A stretch of DNA of 64,000 nt from JAAYEA01 sp012689325 (GTDB taxonomy: Bacteria > Chloroflexota > Anaerolineae > JAAYEA01). The DNA lies in the NCBI GenBank assembly GCA_036841525.1, contig DAITVZ010000016.1, forward strand, positions 1-64,000. Reading direction: 5' to 3'. Under the pieces are notes generated by a model. That model was not told the origin of the DNA. It did no database searches and worked only from the letters and a program-made list of their open reading frames with translations. Positions 49,141 to 57,989 of the stretch are shown piece after piece; the stretch's first letter is position 1; each line of letters opens with the position of its first letter. A program made the translations under genes and the position numbers.

Positions 49141-50718
49141 ATGAATTCCGATTGCAGGGTCACGGACGTCCTTATCATCGGCGGCGGCATCGCCGGGGGC
49201 AGCGCCGCGCTCAAGCTCGCCGAGGCCGGCTACCGCGTCACGCTCGTCACCAAGGCCAGGGAGCCGTACGAGTCCAACACCTACTATGCCCAGGGCGGCA
49301 TCATCCACCGCGGGCCGGAGGACTCGGCGGACTTGCTCGTGCGCGACCTGGTCGCCGCCGGCGCCGAGCTGAACAACCCTCAGGCGGTCCGCATCCTGGC
49401 AGAGGATGGCCCGCGCCTCCTGAAACAAGTGCTCATCGACGAGCTGGGAGTCCCCTTTGCGCGGCGCGCGGACCGGAGCCTCGACTTTACCCGCGAGGCG
49501 GCGCATTCCACCGAGCGCATCCTCTTTGTCGGCGATGCCACCGGCAAGGCCATCGAGGAAAAGCTGGTGGAACGCCTGGCGGAGCACCCCAACATCTGCT
49601 TCCTGACCGGCCACACGGCGGTGGACCTGTTGACCCCCGCCCATCATTCCACCAACCCCCTGCACATCTATGAGCCACTCTCGTGCATCGGCGCCTACAT
49701 CTTTGACCAGCACAGCCGGAACGTGCAGAGCTGCATCGCCAAGGCCACCATCCTCGCCACCGGCGGCCTGGGGCAGATCTACCTGAACACCACCAACCCC
49801 GCCGGGGCGCGCGGCGATGGCCTGGCCATGGCCCACCGGGCCGGCGCCCGGATCATCAATGCCGAGTATGTGCAGTTTCACCCCACCGCCTTTCATCACC
49901 AGCAGGCGCCGGTCTTTCTCATCTCGGAGGCGCTGCGCGGCGAGGGGGCCAAGCTGCTCAACGACGCCGGCGAGCCGTTCATGCACAAGTACGCGCCCGA
50001 GTGGAAAGAACTGGCCCCCCGCGATGTGGTCGCCCGCGCCATCCATCACGAGATGCTGCTGCGCAACGTCGACCACGTCTATCTGGACCTGGCCTCCAAC
50101 ATGCCCGCGGACAAGATCAAGGAGCGGTTCCCCACCATTTATGAAAAGTGCCTGGCCTATGACGTGGACATCACCCGGGAGATGATCCCGGTGGTGCCCG
50201 CGGCGCACTATTTCTGCGGCGGCATCTGGGTGGACGAATGGGGCCGCACCAGCATCCGCAACCTCTACGCCGCCGGCGAGGTCTCTTGCACCGGCGTGCA
50301 CGGGGCGAACCGGCTGGGCAGCAGCTCGCTCCTGGAAGGGCTGGTGTGGGGCAACCGCGCCGCCGACCACATCATCCCGCGGCTTCCCAACATGGAGCAT
50401 TTCGACATCCGCGCCGTCCCCCTCTGGGACGATTCGGGGCTGCACGAGACGGCGGACCCGGCCCTGATCAGCCAGGACATGACCACCATCAAGAACATCA
50501 TGTGGAACTATGTGGGGTTGGTGCGCACCACCCACCGCCTGGAACGCGCCATCGGCGACCTGCGCAGCCTCAGCCTGGAAATTGACAAGTTTTACCGGCG
50601 GGTTAAACTGACCGACGGGTTGATCGGTCTGCGCAACTGCCTGCAGGCGGCGACCATCGTCACCGACGCGGCCTGGGCCAACAAGGTGAGCCGCGGCTGC
50701 CACTACCGCGAGAGCTAG
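49141..50718 (+). CDS. nadB: L-aspartate oxidase
   Basis: 525 residues. FAD Rossmann motif VLIIGGGIAGGSAALKLAEAG, NTYYAQGGI (substrate side), ILATGGLGQIYLNTTNP, VQFHPTAFH, AAHYFCGGIWVDEWGRTSIRNLYAAGE and GANRLGSSSLLEGLVWG, all as in NadB and its succinate dehydrogenase relatives. It oxidises aspartate to iminoaspartate for NadA; fumarate can replace oxygen as acceptor. Twelve bases after nadA; last gene of the operon. Confidence 0.97.
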   Translation: MNSDCRVTDVLIIGGGIAGGSAALKLAEAGYRVTLVTKAREPYESNTYYAQGGIIHRGPEDSADLLVRDLVAAGAELNNPQAVRILAEDGPRLLKQVLIDELGVPFARRADRSLDFTREAAHSTERILFVGDATGKAIEEKLVERLAEHPNICFLTGHTAVDLLTPAHHSTNPLHIYEPLSCIGAYIFDQHSRNVQSCIAKATILATGGLGQIYLNTTNPAGARGDGLAMAHRAGARIINAEYVQFHPTAFHHQQAPVFLISEALRGEGAKLLNDAGEPFMHKYAPEWKELAPRDVVARAIHHEMLLRNVDHVYLDLASNMPADKIKERFPTIYEKCLAYDVDITREMIPVVPAAHYFCGGIWVDEWGRTSIRNLYAAGEVSCTGVHGANRLGSSSLLEGLVWGNRAADHIIPRLPNMEHFDIRAVPLWDDSGLHETADPALISQDMTTIKNIMWNYVGLVRTTHRLERAIGDLRSLSLEIDKFYRRVKLTDGLIGLRNCLQAATIVTDAAWANKVSRGCHYRES

Positions 50719-50822
50719 CGGAGCGGCTCGTTGGCAGGGCCCAACCCTGTCGGCCATCCGCCGCTAACCGCAGCACGCCGGATCGCTCTTGGCAACCATT
50801 GCACATCGCAAAGGATAGAGGC

Positions 50823-52034
50823 ATGGCATCGAAAGCAAGCACCAGCCGACCATCCGCGCCCCGCAGCATGGTGGGTGCAAAGCGCCGCGAGGCCCTGACT
50901 GCTTTTCTCTATATCTTGCCCGCGATCATCGTCTTGTTCGTTTTCCGGCTCTATCCCTTCGCCAACGCCTTTTACATCAGCTTGCACAAGTGGAGCATCC
51001 TCAAAGAGTTCTATGTAGGGCTCCAGAACTATATCGATCTCTTTTCCGACAAGGCCTTCGGGCAATCTTTTGGCGTCACGCTGTATTACGTGTTCTTTAC
51101 CGTCCCATTCACCATGGCGCTCTCGCTGTTCATCGCCTACCTCCTGTTCCAGCGAATCAAGCTGCGCGGCCTGTTCCGCACCCTCTACTTTATGCCCTAC
51201 ATCACCTCCCTGGTCCCCGCAGCGGTGGCCTGGCAATACATCTTTAACTTCCAGGTCGGTTTCATGAACTATGCCCTCAAGGGGATCGGCACGTTCCTCT
51301 CGCGCGTCCTCGGCACCGTGGGCCACGAGCCGTGGGTGTACCTGTGGATGCTCCTGATGCTGGCTTGGCTGGTCTGGCTCTTGCTGACCGCCAAGCGCCG
51401 CGCGTGGGGGGCCACGGCGCTCCTGGCCTTGTTCGCCGGGGGATCCCTAGCCCTGGCGCTCTTTTTCCGTTTGCGTCCCGCGGCGCTGGCGGTCGTGACC
51501 ACCGAATTGGTCGAGTTCTTTCCCGTCAAGTGGCTGCAGGAGCCGCGCGGCGTCATTCAGTACCTGGGACAGCGCTGGGGTTTCACCGTGCCCTCCTGGG
51601 CCAAGGGCCCCAGCATGGCGCTGATCGCCGTGTCCATCGTCAGCATCTGGCACCTCCTCGGCTACGATGTGGTGATCTACTTGGCCGGGCTAGGCAACGT
51701 CCCTGGCGAGCTATACGAGGCCGCGCGCATCGATGGCGCCAACGAGAGCCAGGTCTTTTGGCGGATTACCCTGCCGCTCCTCTCACCCACCACGTATTTC
51801 CTGATGCTGATCTCTACCATCGGCGCCTTCCGCGCTTTCACGCTCTTTTTCACGATGACCGGCGGAGGTCCGCTGCGGACCACCACCTCGGTGGCCTATT
51901 TCATCTTTGACCGCTTCTGGAACGCCATCCGCGCGGGCTATGCCTCCGCGGCGGCCTTTGTGCTGCTGGCCGTGATCCTGGTGCTGACCTTTGTTCAGCA
52001 GCGGGCCATGGCCAACCGGGTCACCTACCAATAG
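50823..52034 (+). CDS. Carbohydrate ABC importer permease (MalF/UgpA type) with a ~100-residue insert
   Basis: 403 residues from ATG 50823 (MASKAST), AGGATAGAGG upstream. The MalF-type core is clear: LYILPAIIVLFVFRLYPFANAFYIS, RTLYFMPYITSLVPAAVAWQYIF, and the EAA loop YEAARIDGANESQVFWRITLPLLSP. Between ~165 and ~265 there is extra sequence with two hydrophobic spans (WMLLMLAWLVWLLLT, ALLALFAGGSLALALFF) and a hydrophilic stretch; usual family length is ~295. Forms the importer with the permease and binding protein downstream. Confidence 0.92.
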   Translation: MASKASTSRPSAPRSMVGAKRREALTAFLYILPAIIVLFVFRLYPFANAFYISLHKWSILKEFYVGLQNYIDLFSDKAFGQSFGVTLYYVFFTVPFTMALSLFIAYLLFQRIKLRGLFRTLYFMPYITSLVPAAVAWQYIFNFQVGFMNYALKGIGTFLSRVLGTVGHEPWVYLWMLLMLAWLVWLLLTAKRRAWGATALLALFAGGSLALALFFRLRPAALAVVTTELVEFFPVKWLQEPRGVIQYLGQRWGFTVPSWAKGPSMALIAVSIVSIWHLLGYDVVIYLAGLGNVPGELYEAARIDGANESQVFWRITLPLLSPTTYFLMLISTIGAFRAFTLFFTMTGGGPLRTTTSVAYFIFDRFWNAIRAGYASAAAFVLLAVILVLTFVQQRAMANRVTYQ

Positions 52035-52040
52035 GGAGAG

Positions 52041-53153
52041 ATGCCAATGACGGCGGGAGCTTTCCTTTTGCGCCTCAAGGTGTCGAACGCCATCAAGCGC
52101 GCATTGCTCTACGGCGTGCTTGCCTTCGGCGCCATCACGGTCACCTTTCCCTTCGCCTGGATGGTGCTCACCTCGTTCAAGACCTATGGCGAGGCCATCG
52201 CGTCGCCGCCGGTCTTCATCCCCCAAGCCTTCAGCGCGCGCGCCCAGATCATCGGCCACATGCTCGCCTCCCATCCCATCCTGATCCCGGTTCTGCTCAT
52301 CTGGGCGGGGTTGGGCGCCTATATCGGTTGGCGGTTGCGCAAAGGCTGGTGGGGGGCGCTCTACTGGCTGGGGCACATGCTGCTCTTCCTCGCGGCCTGG
52401 AAAGTGGGGCTGTTTGGGCGCGCCCTGCAGTGGGATACCCTCTGGGCGCAAGCCCGCAGCAGCCTGGGCTATGCCGATCTCCCTGGCTTTTGGCAGAACT
52501 ATATCGACGCCTGGGCCCGCGCGCCTTTTGGACGCTACTTTGTCAACTCGGCCATCATGTGCATCGTGACGCCGATCCTGATCCTGGCCACCGGCGCCCC
52601 CGCGGCTTATGCCTTCGCCCGGCTGCGCTTCCCTGGCCGCGACGCGATCTTTATGATCTTTCTCCTGACCATGATGATCCCGGAAGAGGTCATCCTGATC
52701 CCCAACTTTATCACCGTATCGCGCCTCAAATGGATCGATTCGTATCGGGCGCTGATCCTGCCCTGGATCGTCAACGTGGTCACCATCTTTTTCCTGCGCC
52801 AGTTCTTCCGCAGCATCCCCGATGACCTCCAGGATGCGGCAAAACTGGATGGCTGCGGCCACCTGCGGTTCCTATGGAGCATTGGGCTTCCGCTCTCTGT
52901 CCCCGCGCTGGTGAGCACCTCGCTGTTCAACTTTTTGGGCGCGTGGAACTCGGTGCAGTGGCCGCTGTACGTCACCAACGACCCCAATATGCGGCCGCTC
53001 ATGGTGGGCATGAAGTACTTTGCCGATGAGGCGGGCATGTCGGTGCACCTGCACAACGCCGCCGCGACCTTTACCACCGTGCCTATCATCATCCTGTTCC
53101 TGCTGGTGCAGCGCAAATTCATCGAAGGCATCGCCCGAACGGGACTCAAGTGA
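52041..53153 (+). CDS. Carbohydrate ABC importer permease (MalG/UgpE type) with a ~85-residue insert
   Basis: 370 residues (ATG 52041; ATG 52047 has the better ribosome spacing). MalG-type core: TVTFPFAWMVLTSFKTYGEA, ATGAPAAYAFARLRFPGRD, and the EAA loop QDAAKLDGCGHLRFLWSIGLPLSVPAL. Between ~70 and ~150, where relatives have a short outer loop, lie two additional hydrophobic spans (HPILIPVLLIWAGLGAYIGW, ALYWLGHMLLFLAAW); usual family length is ~280. Confidence 0.92.
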   Translation: MPMTAGAFLLRLKVSNAIKRALLYGVLAFGAITVTFPFAWMVLTSFKTYGEAIASPPVFIPQAFSARAQIIGHMLASHPILIPVLLIWAGLGAYIGWRLRKGWWGALYWLGHMLLFLAAWKVGLFGRALQWDTLWAQARSSLGYADLPGFWQNYIDAWARAPFGRYFVNSAIMCIVTPILILATGAPAAYAFARLRFPGRDAIFMIFLLTMMIPEEVILIPNFITVSRLKWIDSYRALILPWIVNVVTIFFLRQFFRSIPDDLQDAAKLDGCGHLRFLWSIGLPLSVPALVSTSLFNFLGAWNSVQWPLYVTNDPNMRPLMVGMKYFADEAGMSVHLHNAAATFTTVPIIILFLLVQRKFIEGIARTGLK

Positions 53154-53247
53154 GACCAATGGCAAGCGAAAGGAGGGATGCATCGGACCGAGGGCCTTGG
53201 GGCGTTTCTGGTGTTCCCTATTCACTCAATCAAGGAGAAGAGGAGCA

Positions 53248-54732
53248 ATGAACAAGAGTGTCGCGCTCATTTTGGCGGTCGTGATGGTGCTCGGCCTGGT
53301 GGCCGGCTGCGCCCAACCCACGCCGCAGGTCATCGACCGGCCCGTCACCGTGGTCGTCGAAAAAGAAGTGCCCGTGGAAAAGCAGGTCGTGAACACGGTC
53401 ATCGTCGAGAAGGAAAAGGTTGTCGAAAAGCAGGTCATCTCGACGGTGGTGGTGGAAAAGCAAGTTGAGGTGGAAAAGCCGGTCACCGTCGTGGTGGAAA
53501 AGGCCGTGCAAAACCCCGTCAAGCTGGTCTTTTGGCACCCGCAACAGCCCGACGATTTCCGCGGCAAGCTGCTGGATAGCATGATCCAGGAGTTCATGAA
53601 GGAATACCCCTGGATCACCATCGAGTCCGTCTACCAGGGCAACTATACGGACCTGTACAAAAAGATCATGGCTGCCATCTCTGCCGGTGAATGGCCGCAG
53701 ATCGCCGTCTCCTATCCCAGCATGATCGCCGAGTACATGAAGGCCAACGAGGTAATCCCCCTGGATTCCTACATCTTTAGCAAGGACGTGGGCCTGTCCG
53801 AAGAGGACATGAAAGACATCTTCCCCGGCTTTCTGGAAGAGTGCCGCATCCCCTCCTTCGGCAACCAATACCTGGCTTGGCCCTTCACCAAGAGCTTCCT
53901 GGGCATGTACTATAACCTGACCCTGCTCAAGGAGGCCGGTTTCAGCGCCCCCGCCAAGACCTGGGCAGAGTTCGAGGAGCACTGCAACGCCGTCAAAGCC
54001 AAGACGGGCAAGATGGGCTATGCCTTCTATGAGAGCGCCTCCACCTTTGACGGCTTTCTCTATAGCCGCGGCGTGCGTCAGCTCGATCCCACTGAGACGA
54101 CCGCCATCTTTAACGGCCCCGAGGGCATCGAGTCCTTGGCGATGCTGAACCGCATGATCGAAAAGGGCGGCGCCGTCAAGCCGGAAGGCAACTATGCCGA
54201 CCAGGCCGAATTCGGCAAGGGCAACGTGGCGTACACCATCGCCTCCACCAGCGGCACCAACTATTACAAGCAAGCCATCGAGCAGGGCATCGGCGCGGGC
54301 AAGATCGAGTGGGGCCAGACCAATATCCCGCAGGCCGATCCCAATAACCCGGCCACGGTGATGTATGGCGGCAGCATGTGCGTCTTCCGCTCCACCGCGG
54401 ATCAGCAGCTGGCCTCCTGGCTCTTCCTGAAGTGGCTGGTGGGCACCAAGCAGACCGCCAAATGGGCCTCCGGCTCTGGCTATATGCCGGTGCGCGCTTC
54501 CGCCGCCGCCGAGCTGAAGGACTTTTTCGCCGCCAACCCGGTGGTCAAGGAGCAGTTCGAGACCATCGTGCCCTACGGCATCCCCGAGCCGTCCGTGCGC
54601 GGCGAGCAAGAGATCCGCACCTTTATCGAGGAGGCCTGGACCGCTTCCATCACCGGCCTCATGACCCCGAAAGAGGCGCTGGATGACGCCGTAAAGAAGG
54701 CCAACGAGGCCCTGGCTCGCGGCAGGGAATAG
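53248..54732 (+). CDS. Sugar ABC transporter substrate-binding lipoprotein with a VEK-repeat stalk
   Basis: 494 residues, ATG 53248 after AGAGGAG. Lipobox VLGLVAGC (Cys ~21). Residues ~30-88 are a stalk of near-repeats such as VTVVVEKEVPVEKQV and VVEKQVEVEKPVTVV, commonly seen in Chloroflexota binding proteins. The mature family-1 domain follows: KLVFWHPQQPDDFRGKLLD, FMKEYPWITIESVYQGNY, GMYYNLTLLKEAGFSAPAKTWAEF, YGGSMCVFRSTADQQLASWLFLKWL. The stalk would hold the domain away from the membrane. Encoded after both permeases; no ATPase nearby, so a shared MsmK-type ATPase is likely. Confidence 0.94.
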   Translation: MNKSVALILAVVMVLGLVAGCAQPTPQVIDRPVTVVVEKEVPVEKQVVNTVIVEKEKVVEKQVISTVVVEKQVEVEKPVTVVVEKAVQNPVKLVFWHPQQPDDFRGKLLDSMIQEFMKEYPWITIESVYQGNYTDLYKKIMAAISAGEWPQIAVSYPSMIAEYMKANEVIPLDSYIFSKDVGLSEEDMKDIFPGFLEECRIPSFGNQYLAWPFTKSFLGMYYNLTLLKEAGFSAPAKTWAEFEEHCNAVKAKTGKMGYAFYESASTFDGFLYSRGVRQLDPTETTAIFNGPEGIESLAMLNRMIEKGGAVKPEGNYADQAEFGKGNVAYTIASTSGTNYYKQAIEQGIGAGKIEWGQTNIPQADPNNPATVMYGGSMCVFRSTADQQLASWLFLKWLVGTKQTAKWASGSGYMPVRASAAAELKDFFAANPVVKEQFETIVPYGIPEPSVRGEQEIRTFIEEAWTASITGLMTPKEALDDAVKKANEALARGRE

Positions 54733-54753
54733 ACCCCTCTGCTGGATTGGCCC

Positions 54754-54787
54754 AGCCCGCTCTCCCCAGGGAGGGCGGGCTTTTTTT
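54754..54787 (+). terminator. Rho-independent terminator after the sugar importer
   Basis: AGCCCGCTCTCCC / GGGAGGGCGGGCT-type hairpin followed by seven Ts. Confidence 0.92.
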
Positions 54788-54801
54788 CGTCCGCGCGAGA
54801 C

Positions 54802-54830
54802 TTGACAGCAACCGCATTTGCGGATATAAT
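54802..54830 (+). promoter_or_regulatory. Promoter of the rrf2-met-hgc operon
   Basis: Perfect TTGACA (54802-54807) and TATAAT (54825-54830), spacer 17. No other strong promoter or terminator is seen before 61984. Confidence 0.88.
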
Positions 54831-54831
54831 C

Positions 54832-54848
54832 CCCACTACTAAAGTGGG
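54832..54848. promoter_or_regulatory. Operator-like palindrome at the start site of the rrf2-met-hgc operon
   Basis: CCCACT-ACTAA-AGTGGG, perfect six-base arms, beginning one base after the -10 box and ending eleven bases before the regulator ATG. Its place suggests autorepression by the Rrf2-family protein (inference). Confidence 0.6.
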
Positions 54849-54859
54849 AAAAGAGGATC

Positions 54860-55375
54860 ATGAGACTCGGCACCCGGATGCGTTACGGCACCAGAGCGAT
54901 GCTCTTCCTGGCCCTGCACGCGGCAGAAGGCCCCAGCAACGTCCAAGAGATCGCCGACGACCAGAACCTGTCGGTCAAGTACTTGGAGCAACTGATGTCG
55001 GCGCTGCTGGCGAGCGGCCTGGTGCGCAGCGTGCGCGGCGCGGGCGGCGGATACGTGCTGGCTGACCCGCCCGACCAGATCCCGCTGAGCCGCCTCCTGG
55101 ATGTCTTTGAGGGGCCGCCGGGGCTGGTGGAGTGCACCTGCGACCCGACGGCCTGCCACCGGTCACCCACGTGCGTCACGCAGGAGGTGTGGGCCGAGAT
55201 GTACCTCGCTTGCCGCCAGGTGCTGGAGAACACCACCTTGGCAGACCTGGTGCTGCGCCACCATGTGAAGGTGGCGGGCGCCAAGGTGGCGAGCGCCAAG
55301 GTGGCGGGCGCCAAGGTGGCGAGCGCCAAGGTGGCGGGCGCCACCATGATGCCGGAACGGACATTGCCTTTCTAA
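54860..55375 (+). CDS. Rrf2-family transcriptional regulator, putative Fe-S or thiol sensor, with repeat tail
   Basis: 171 residues. Winged helix: MRYGTRAMLFLALHAAEGP, VQEIADDQNLSVKYLEQLMSALLASGLVRS, RGAGGGYVLADPPDQIPLSRLLDVFEG. The sensor region VECTCDPTACHRSPTCVTQ has Cys spacing reminiscent of the IscR/RsrR cluster-binding loop. The C terminus carries five tandem KVAGA/KVASA units encoded by a 15-base repeat. Such regulators sense iron-sulfur status, nitric oxide or cysteine availability (CymR-type). It heads the met/hgc operon. Confidence 0.92.
   Translation: MRLGTRMRYGTRAMLFLALHAAEGPSNVQEIADDQNLSVKYLEQLMSALLASGLVRSVRGAGGGYVLADPPDQIPLSRLLDVFEGPPGLVECTCDPTACHRSPTCVTQEVWAEMYLACRQVLENTTLADLVLRHHVKVAGAKVASAKVAGAKVASAKVAGATMMPERTLPF
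55268..55342 (+). repeat. Coding minisatellite: five 15-base units
   Basis: Units AAGGTGGCGGGCGCC and AAGGTGGCGAGCGCC alternate strictly (G, A, G, A, G at unit position 10), giving a 30-base higher-order repeat inside the regulator's tail. In frame, so copy-number change alters only tail length. Confidence 0.97.
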
Positions 55376-55458
55376 CCAAGTGGCATATACTCATGCCGCT
55401 CCCAAGACGGCGCGCGCCAGCCGGGAGCCAGGCAAGCTACATCTCTGGAGGGAAACCG

Positions 55459-56739
55459 ATGACCGAGGAGCGCTTCAAGGGGTTCGACACCATCGCCCTG
55501 CACGCCGGCCATACCCCGGACGAGACCGGCGCTCGCGCCGTGCCCATCTGGCAGACCAGCAGCTATGTCTTTAAGGATACGGCCCACGCGGCGCGGCTTT
55601 TCGCCCTGGAGGAGCCCGGCAACATCTATACGCGGATCATGAACCCCACCACCGACGTGCTGGAAAAGCGCGTGGCTGCCTTGGAGGGCGGCGTGGCGGG
55701 GTTGGCCTTCGCCAGCGGCATGGCCGCCATCGCGGCCGGGCTGCTCACCCTCTGCAGCCAGGGCGACGAGATCGTCGCCAGCACCCGGCTCTATGGCGGC
55801 ACGGTGACGCTCCTGACCGCCACGCTCCCGCGCATGGGCATCCGCACCACCTGGGTGGATAGCGACGACCCGGCAGCGTTCGCGCAGGCCATCACCCCGC
55901 GCACCAAGGTGGTCTATTTGGAGACCGTCGGCAACCCCAAGCTGACCATCCCTGACCTGGCGGGCATCGCCCAGATCGCCCACGCTCAGGACGTGCCGGT
56001 GATGGTGGACAACACCACAGCCTCGCCCGCGCTGTGCCGGCCCATCGAGCACGGCTGCGACATCATCGCGCACAGCCTGACCAAGTACCTGAATGGGCAC
56101 GGCAATTCCATCGGCGGCATCCTCGTCGATGGCGGGCGCTTCCCCTGGGATAGCGGGCGCTTTGCCGAGTTCGTGGAGCCGGATCCCTTTTACCACGGGC
56201 TGGCCTATTACCAGCAGTTTGGGCCAGCGACCTTTGCGGTGCGCGCTCGCACGCGGCAGTTGCGCGAGATCGGCGCCTGCCTCAGCCCCTTCAACGCCTT
56301 TCTGACCCTGCAAGGGGTGGAGACGCTCTCGCTGCGCATGGCGCGACATTCGGAAAACGCGCTGGCCGCGGCCCGGTTCCTGGCGCAGCACCCCAAGGCG
56401 GCCTGGGTCCTGTACCCCGGGCTGCCCAGCCACCCTTCCCACGAGATGGCCCAGCGCTACCTTCCCCAAGGCGCCAGTGGCATGGTGGGCTTTGGCGTCC
56501 AGGGCGGCATCGAGGCCGGGCGCAAGTTCGTCGAGAGCCTCCAGCTCTTTAGCCACCTGGCGAATATCGGCGACACGCGCAGCCTGGCGATCCACCCCGC
56601 CTCCACCACCCACCAGCAGTTGAACGAGGAGGAGCAGGCCGCCGCCGGGGTCACGCCCGATTTCATCCGGCTGTCCATCGGCATCGAATCCGTCGACGAC
56701 ATCCTGGCCGACCTGGACCAGGCGCTGCAGGGCATCTAG
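55459..56739 (+). CDS. metY: O-acetylhomoserine sulfhydrylase (Cys/Met metabolism PLP enzyme)
   Basis: 426 residues from ATG 55459 (MTEERFKGF) after TGGAGGG; the frame extends upstream through the regulator gene. DTIALHAGHTPDETGARAVPIWQTSSYVF start, YTRIMNPTTDVLEKRVAALEGG, VDNTTASPALCRPIEHGCDIIAHSLTKYLNGHGN with the PLP Lys in SLTKY, and SLAIHPASTTHQQL. The ~425-residue length and the inserted GGILVDGGRFPW loop mark MetY rather than MetB/C. It joins O-acetylhomoserine with sulfide to homocysteine; such enzymes can also accept selenide or methanethiol. Confidence 0.95.
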   Translation: MTEERFKGFDTIALHAGHTPDETGARAVPIWQTSSYVFKDTAHAARLFALEEPGNIYTRIMNPTTDVLEKRVAALEGGVAGLAFASGMAAIAAGLLTLCSQGDEIVASTRLYGGTVTLLTATLPRMGIRTTWVDSDDPAAFAQAITPRTKVVYLETVGNPKLTIPDLAGIAQIAHAQDVPVMVDNTTASPALCRPIEHGCDIIAHSLTKYLNGHGNSIGGILVDGGRFPWDSGRFAEFVEPDPFYHGLAYYQQFGPATFAVRARTRQLREIGACLSPFNAFLTLQGVETLSLRMARHSENALAAARFLAQHPKAAWVLYPGLPSHPSHEMAQRYLPQGASGMVGFGVQGGIEAGRKFVESLQLFSHLANIGDTRSLAIHPASTTHQQLNEEEQAAAGVTPDFIRLSIGIESVDDILADLDQALQGI

Positions 56740-56777
56740 GCGACCCAGACCCCCACGGGGTCTTGTGAGGAGACACA

Positions 56778-57989
56778 GTGGCGACCGACGAACAACTCAA
56801 GATCGACGAAGGGTCCCGGCTGGGCGGCGCGCACACCGTCGGCCTGGTCGAGACCCAATATTGGACCTTTGCGGATCCGCCGCTGGCGCTGGATGGGGGG
56901 CGCACCCTCAGCCCGGTGACGCAGGCTTATGAGACCTATGGCCAGCTGAACGCGGTCCGCGATAACGCCATCCTGATCTTTCACGCCCTCTCTGGCGACG
57001 CCCACGTGGCCGGATACCACACGCCGGAGGACCGCAAGCCGGGGTGGTGGGACATCATGGTCGGCCCTGGCAAGCCCTTTGATACGGCCAAGTACATGGT
57101 GATCTGCTGCAACGTCATCGGCGGCTGCAAGGGCAGCACCGGCCCGGCAAGCGTCAACCCCGGGACGGGCCAGCCCTACGGCCTGGATTTTCCCATCGTC
57201 ACCATCGGCGACATGGTGCAGGCGCAAAAGCGCCTCATCGACCACCTGGGCATCAAGCGGCTGCTGGCCGTCGCCGGCGGCAGCATGGGCGGCATGATGG
57301 CTCTGGATTGGTCCACCCGCTACCCCGCCGCCGCCGCCTCGGTGCTGGCCATCGCCACGACGGCGCGCAACAGCGCCCAGGGCATCGCCTTCAACGAGGT
57401 GGGACGGCAAGCGATCATGTCCGACGCCAACTGGGACGGCGGCAGCTATTACGGCAAGGCCGTCCCCCAGGCTGGGTTGGCCGTGGCCCGGATGATCGGC
57501 CACATCACCTACCTCTCCGACGAGCAGATGCGCGCCAAGTTTGGGCGCCGCTTGCAGGACCGCGCGGCGCTGGGTTATGACTTTCAGGCCGAGTTCGAGG
57601 TGGAAAGCTATCTCAAGTACCAGGGCAACGCCTTTGTCGGGCGCTTCGACGCCAACACCTACCTGTATATCACCAAGGCCATCGACTATTTCGACCTGGC
57701 GGCGGGCAAGCGCTCCCTGCTGGAGGCTTTTGAGGGCGCCAAGACCGAATACCTGGTCATCTCGTTCACCAGCGACTGGCTTTACCCCACCTATCAATCC
57801 AAAGAGATCGTGCGCGCCCTGCATGCCAATGGCATCGCCACCACCTTTCTCGAGATCCCCAGCACCTATGGGCACGATGCCTTCCTATTGCCCAGCGAGG
57901 ACCTCTCCAATGCCATCGCGGGATTCCTGGCCAACGTGCACCGGCGCGTGCAGCAGAACGGGCGCAAGGAGGCGAGCCATGGCCAATAG
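56778..57989 (+). CDS. metX: Homoserine O-acetyltransferase
   Basis: 403 residues, start GTG 56778 behind GAGGAGAC. Alpha/beta hydrolase with ILIFHALSGDAHVAGYH, VICCNVIGGCKGSTGP, nucleophile elbow AVAGGSMGGMMAL (catalytic Ser), SFTSDWLYPTYQSKEIV (Asp) and YGHDAFLL (His). Makes the O-acetylhomoserine that MetY uses. Overlaps metW by 11 bases. Confidence 0.95.
   Translation: MATDEQLKIDEGSRLGGAHTVGLVETQYWTFADPPLALDGGRTLSPVTQAYETYGQLNAVRDNAILIFHALSGDAHVAGYHTPEDRKPGWWDIMVGPGKPFDTAKYMVICCNVIGGCKGSTGPASVNPGTGQPYGLDFPIVTIGDMVQAQKRLIDHLGIKRLLAVAGGSMGGMMALDWSTRYPAAAASVLAIATTARNSAQGIAFNEVGRQAIMSDANWDGGSYYGKAVPQAGLAVARMIGHITYLSDEQMRAKFGRRLQDRAALGYDFQAEFEVESYLKYQGNAFVGRFDANTYLYITKAIDYFDLAAGKRSLLEAFEGAKTEYLVISFTSDWLYPTYQSKEIVRALHANGIATTFLEIPSTYGHDAFLLPSEDLSNAIAGFLANVHRRVQQNGRKEASHGQ

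Noticed and set aside
55268..55342. CRISPR array
   Set aside because: Units are 15 bases, directly adjacent without spacers, and in frame inside a gene: a coding minisatellite.
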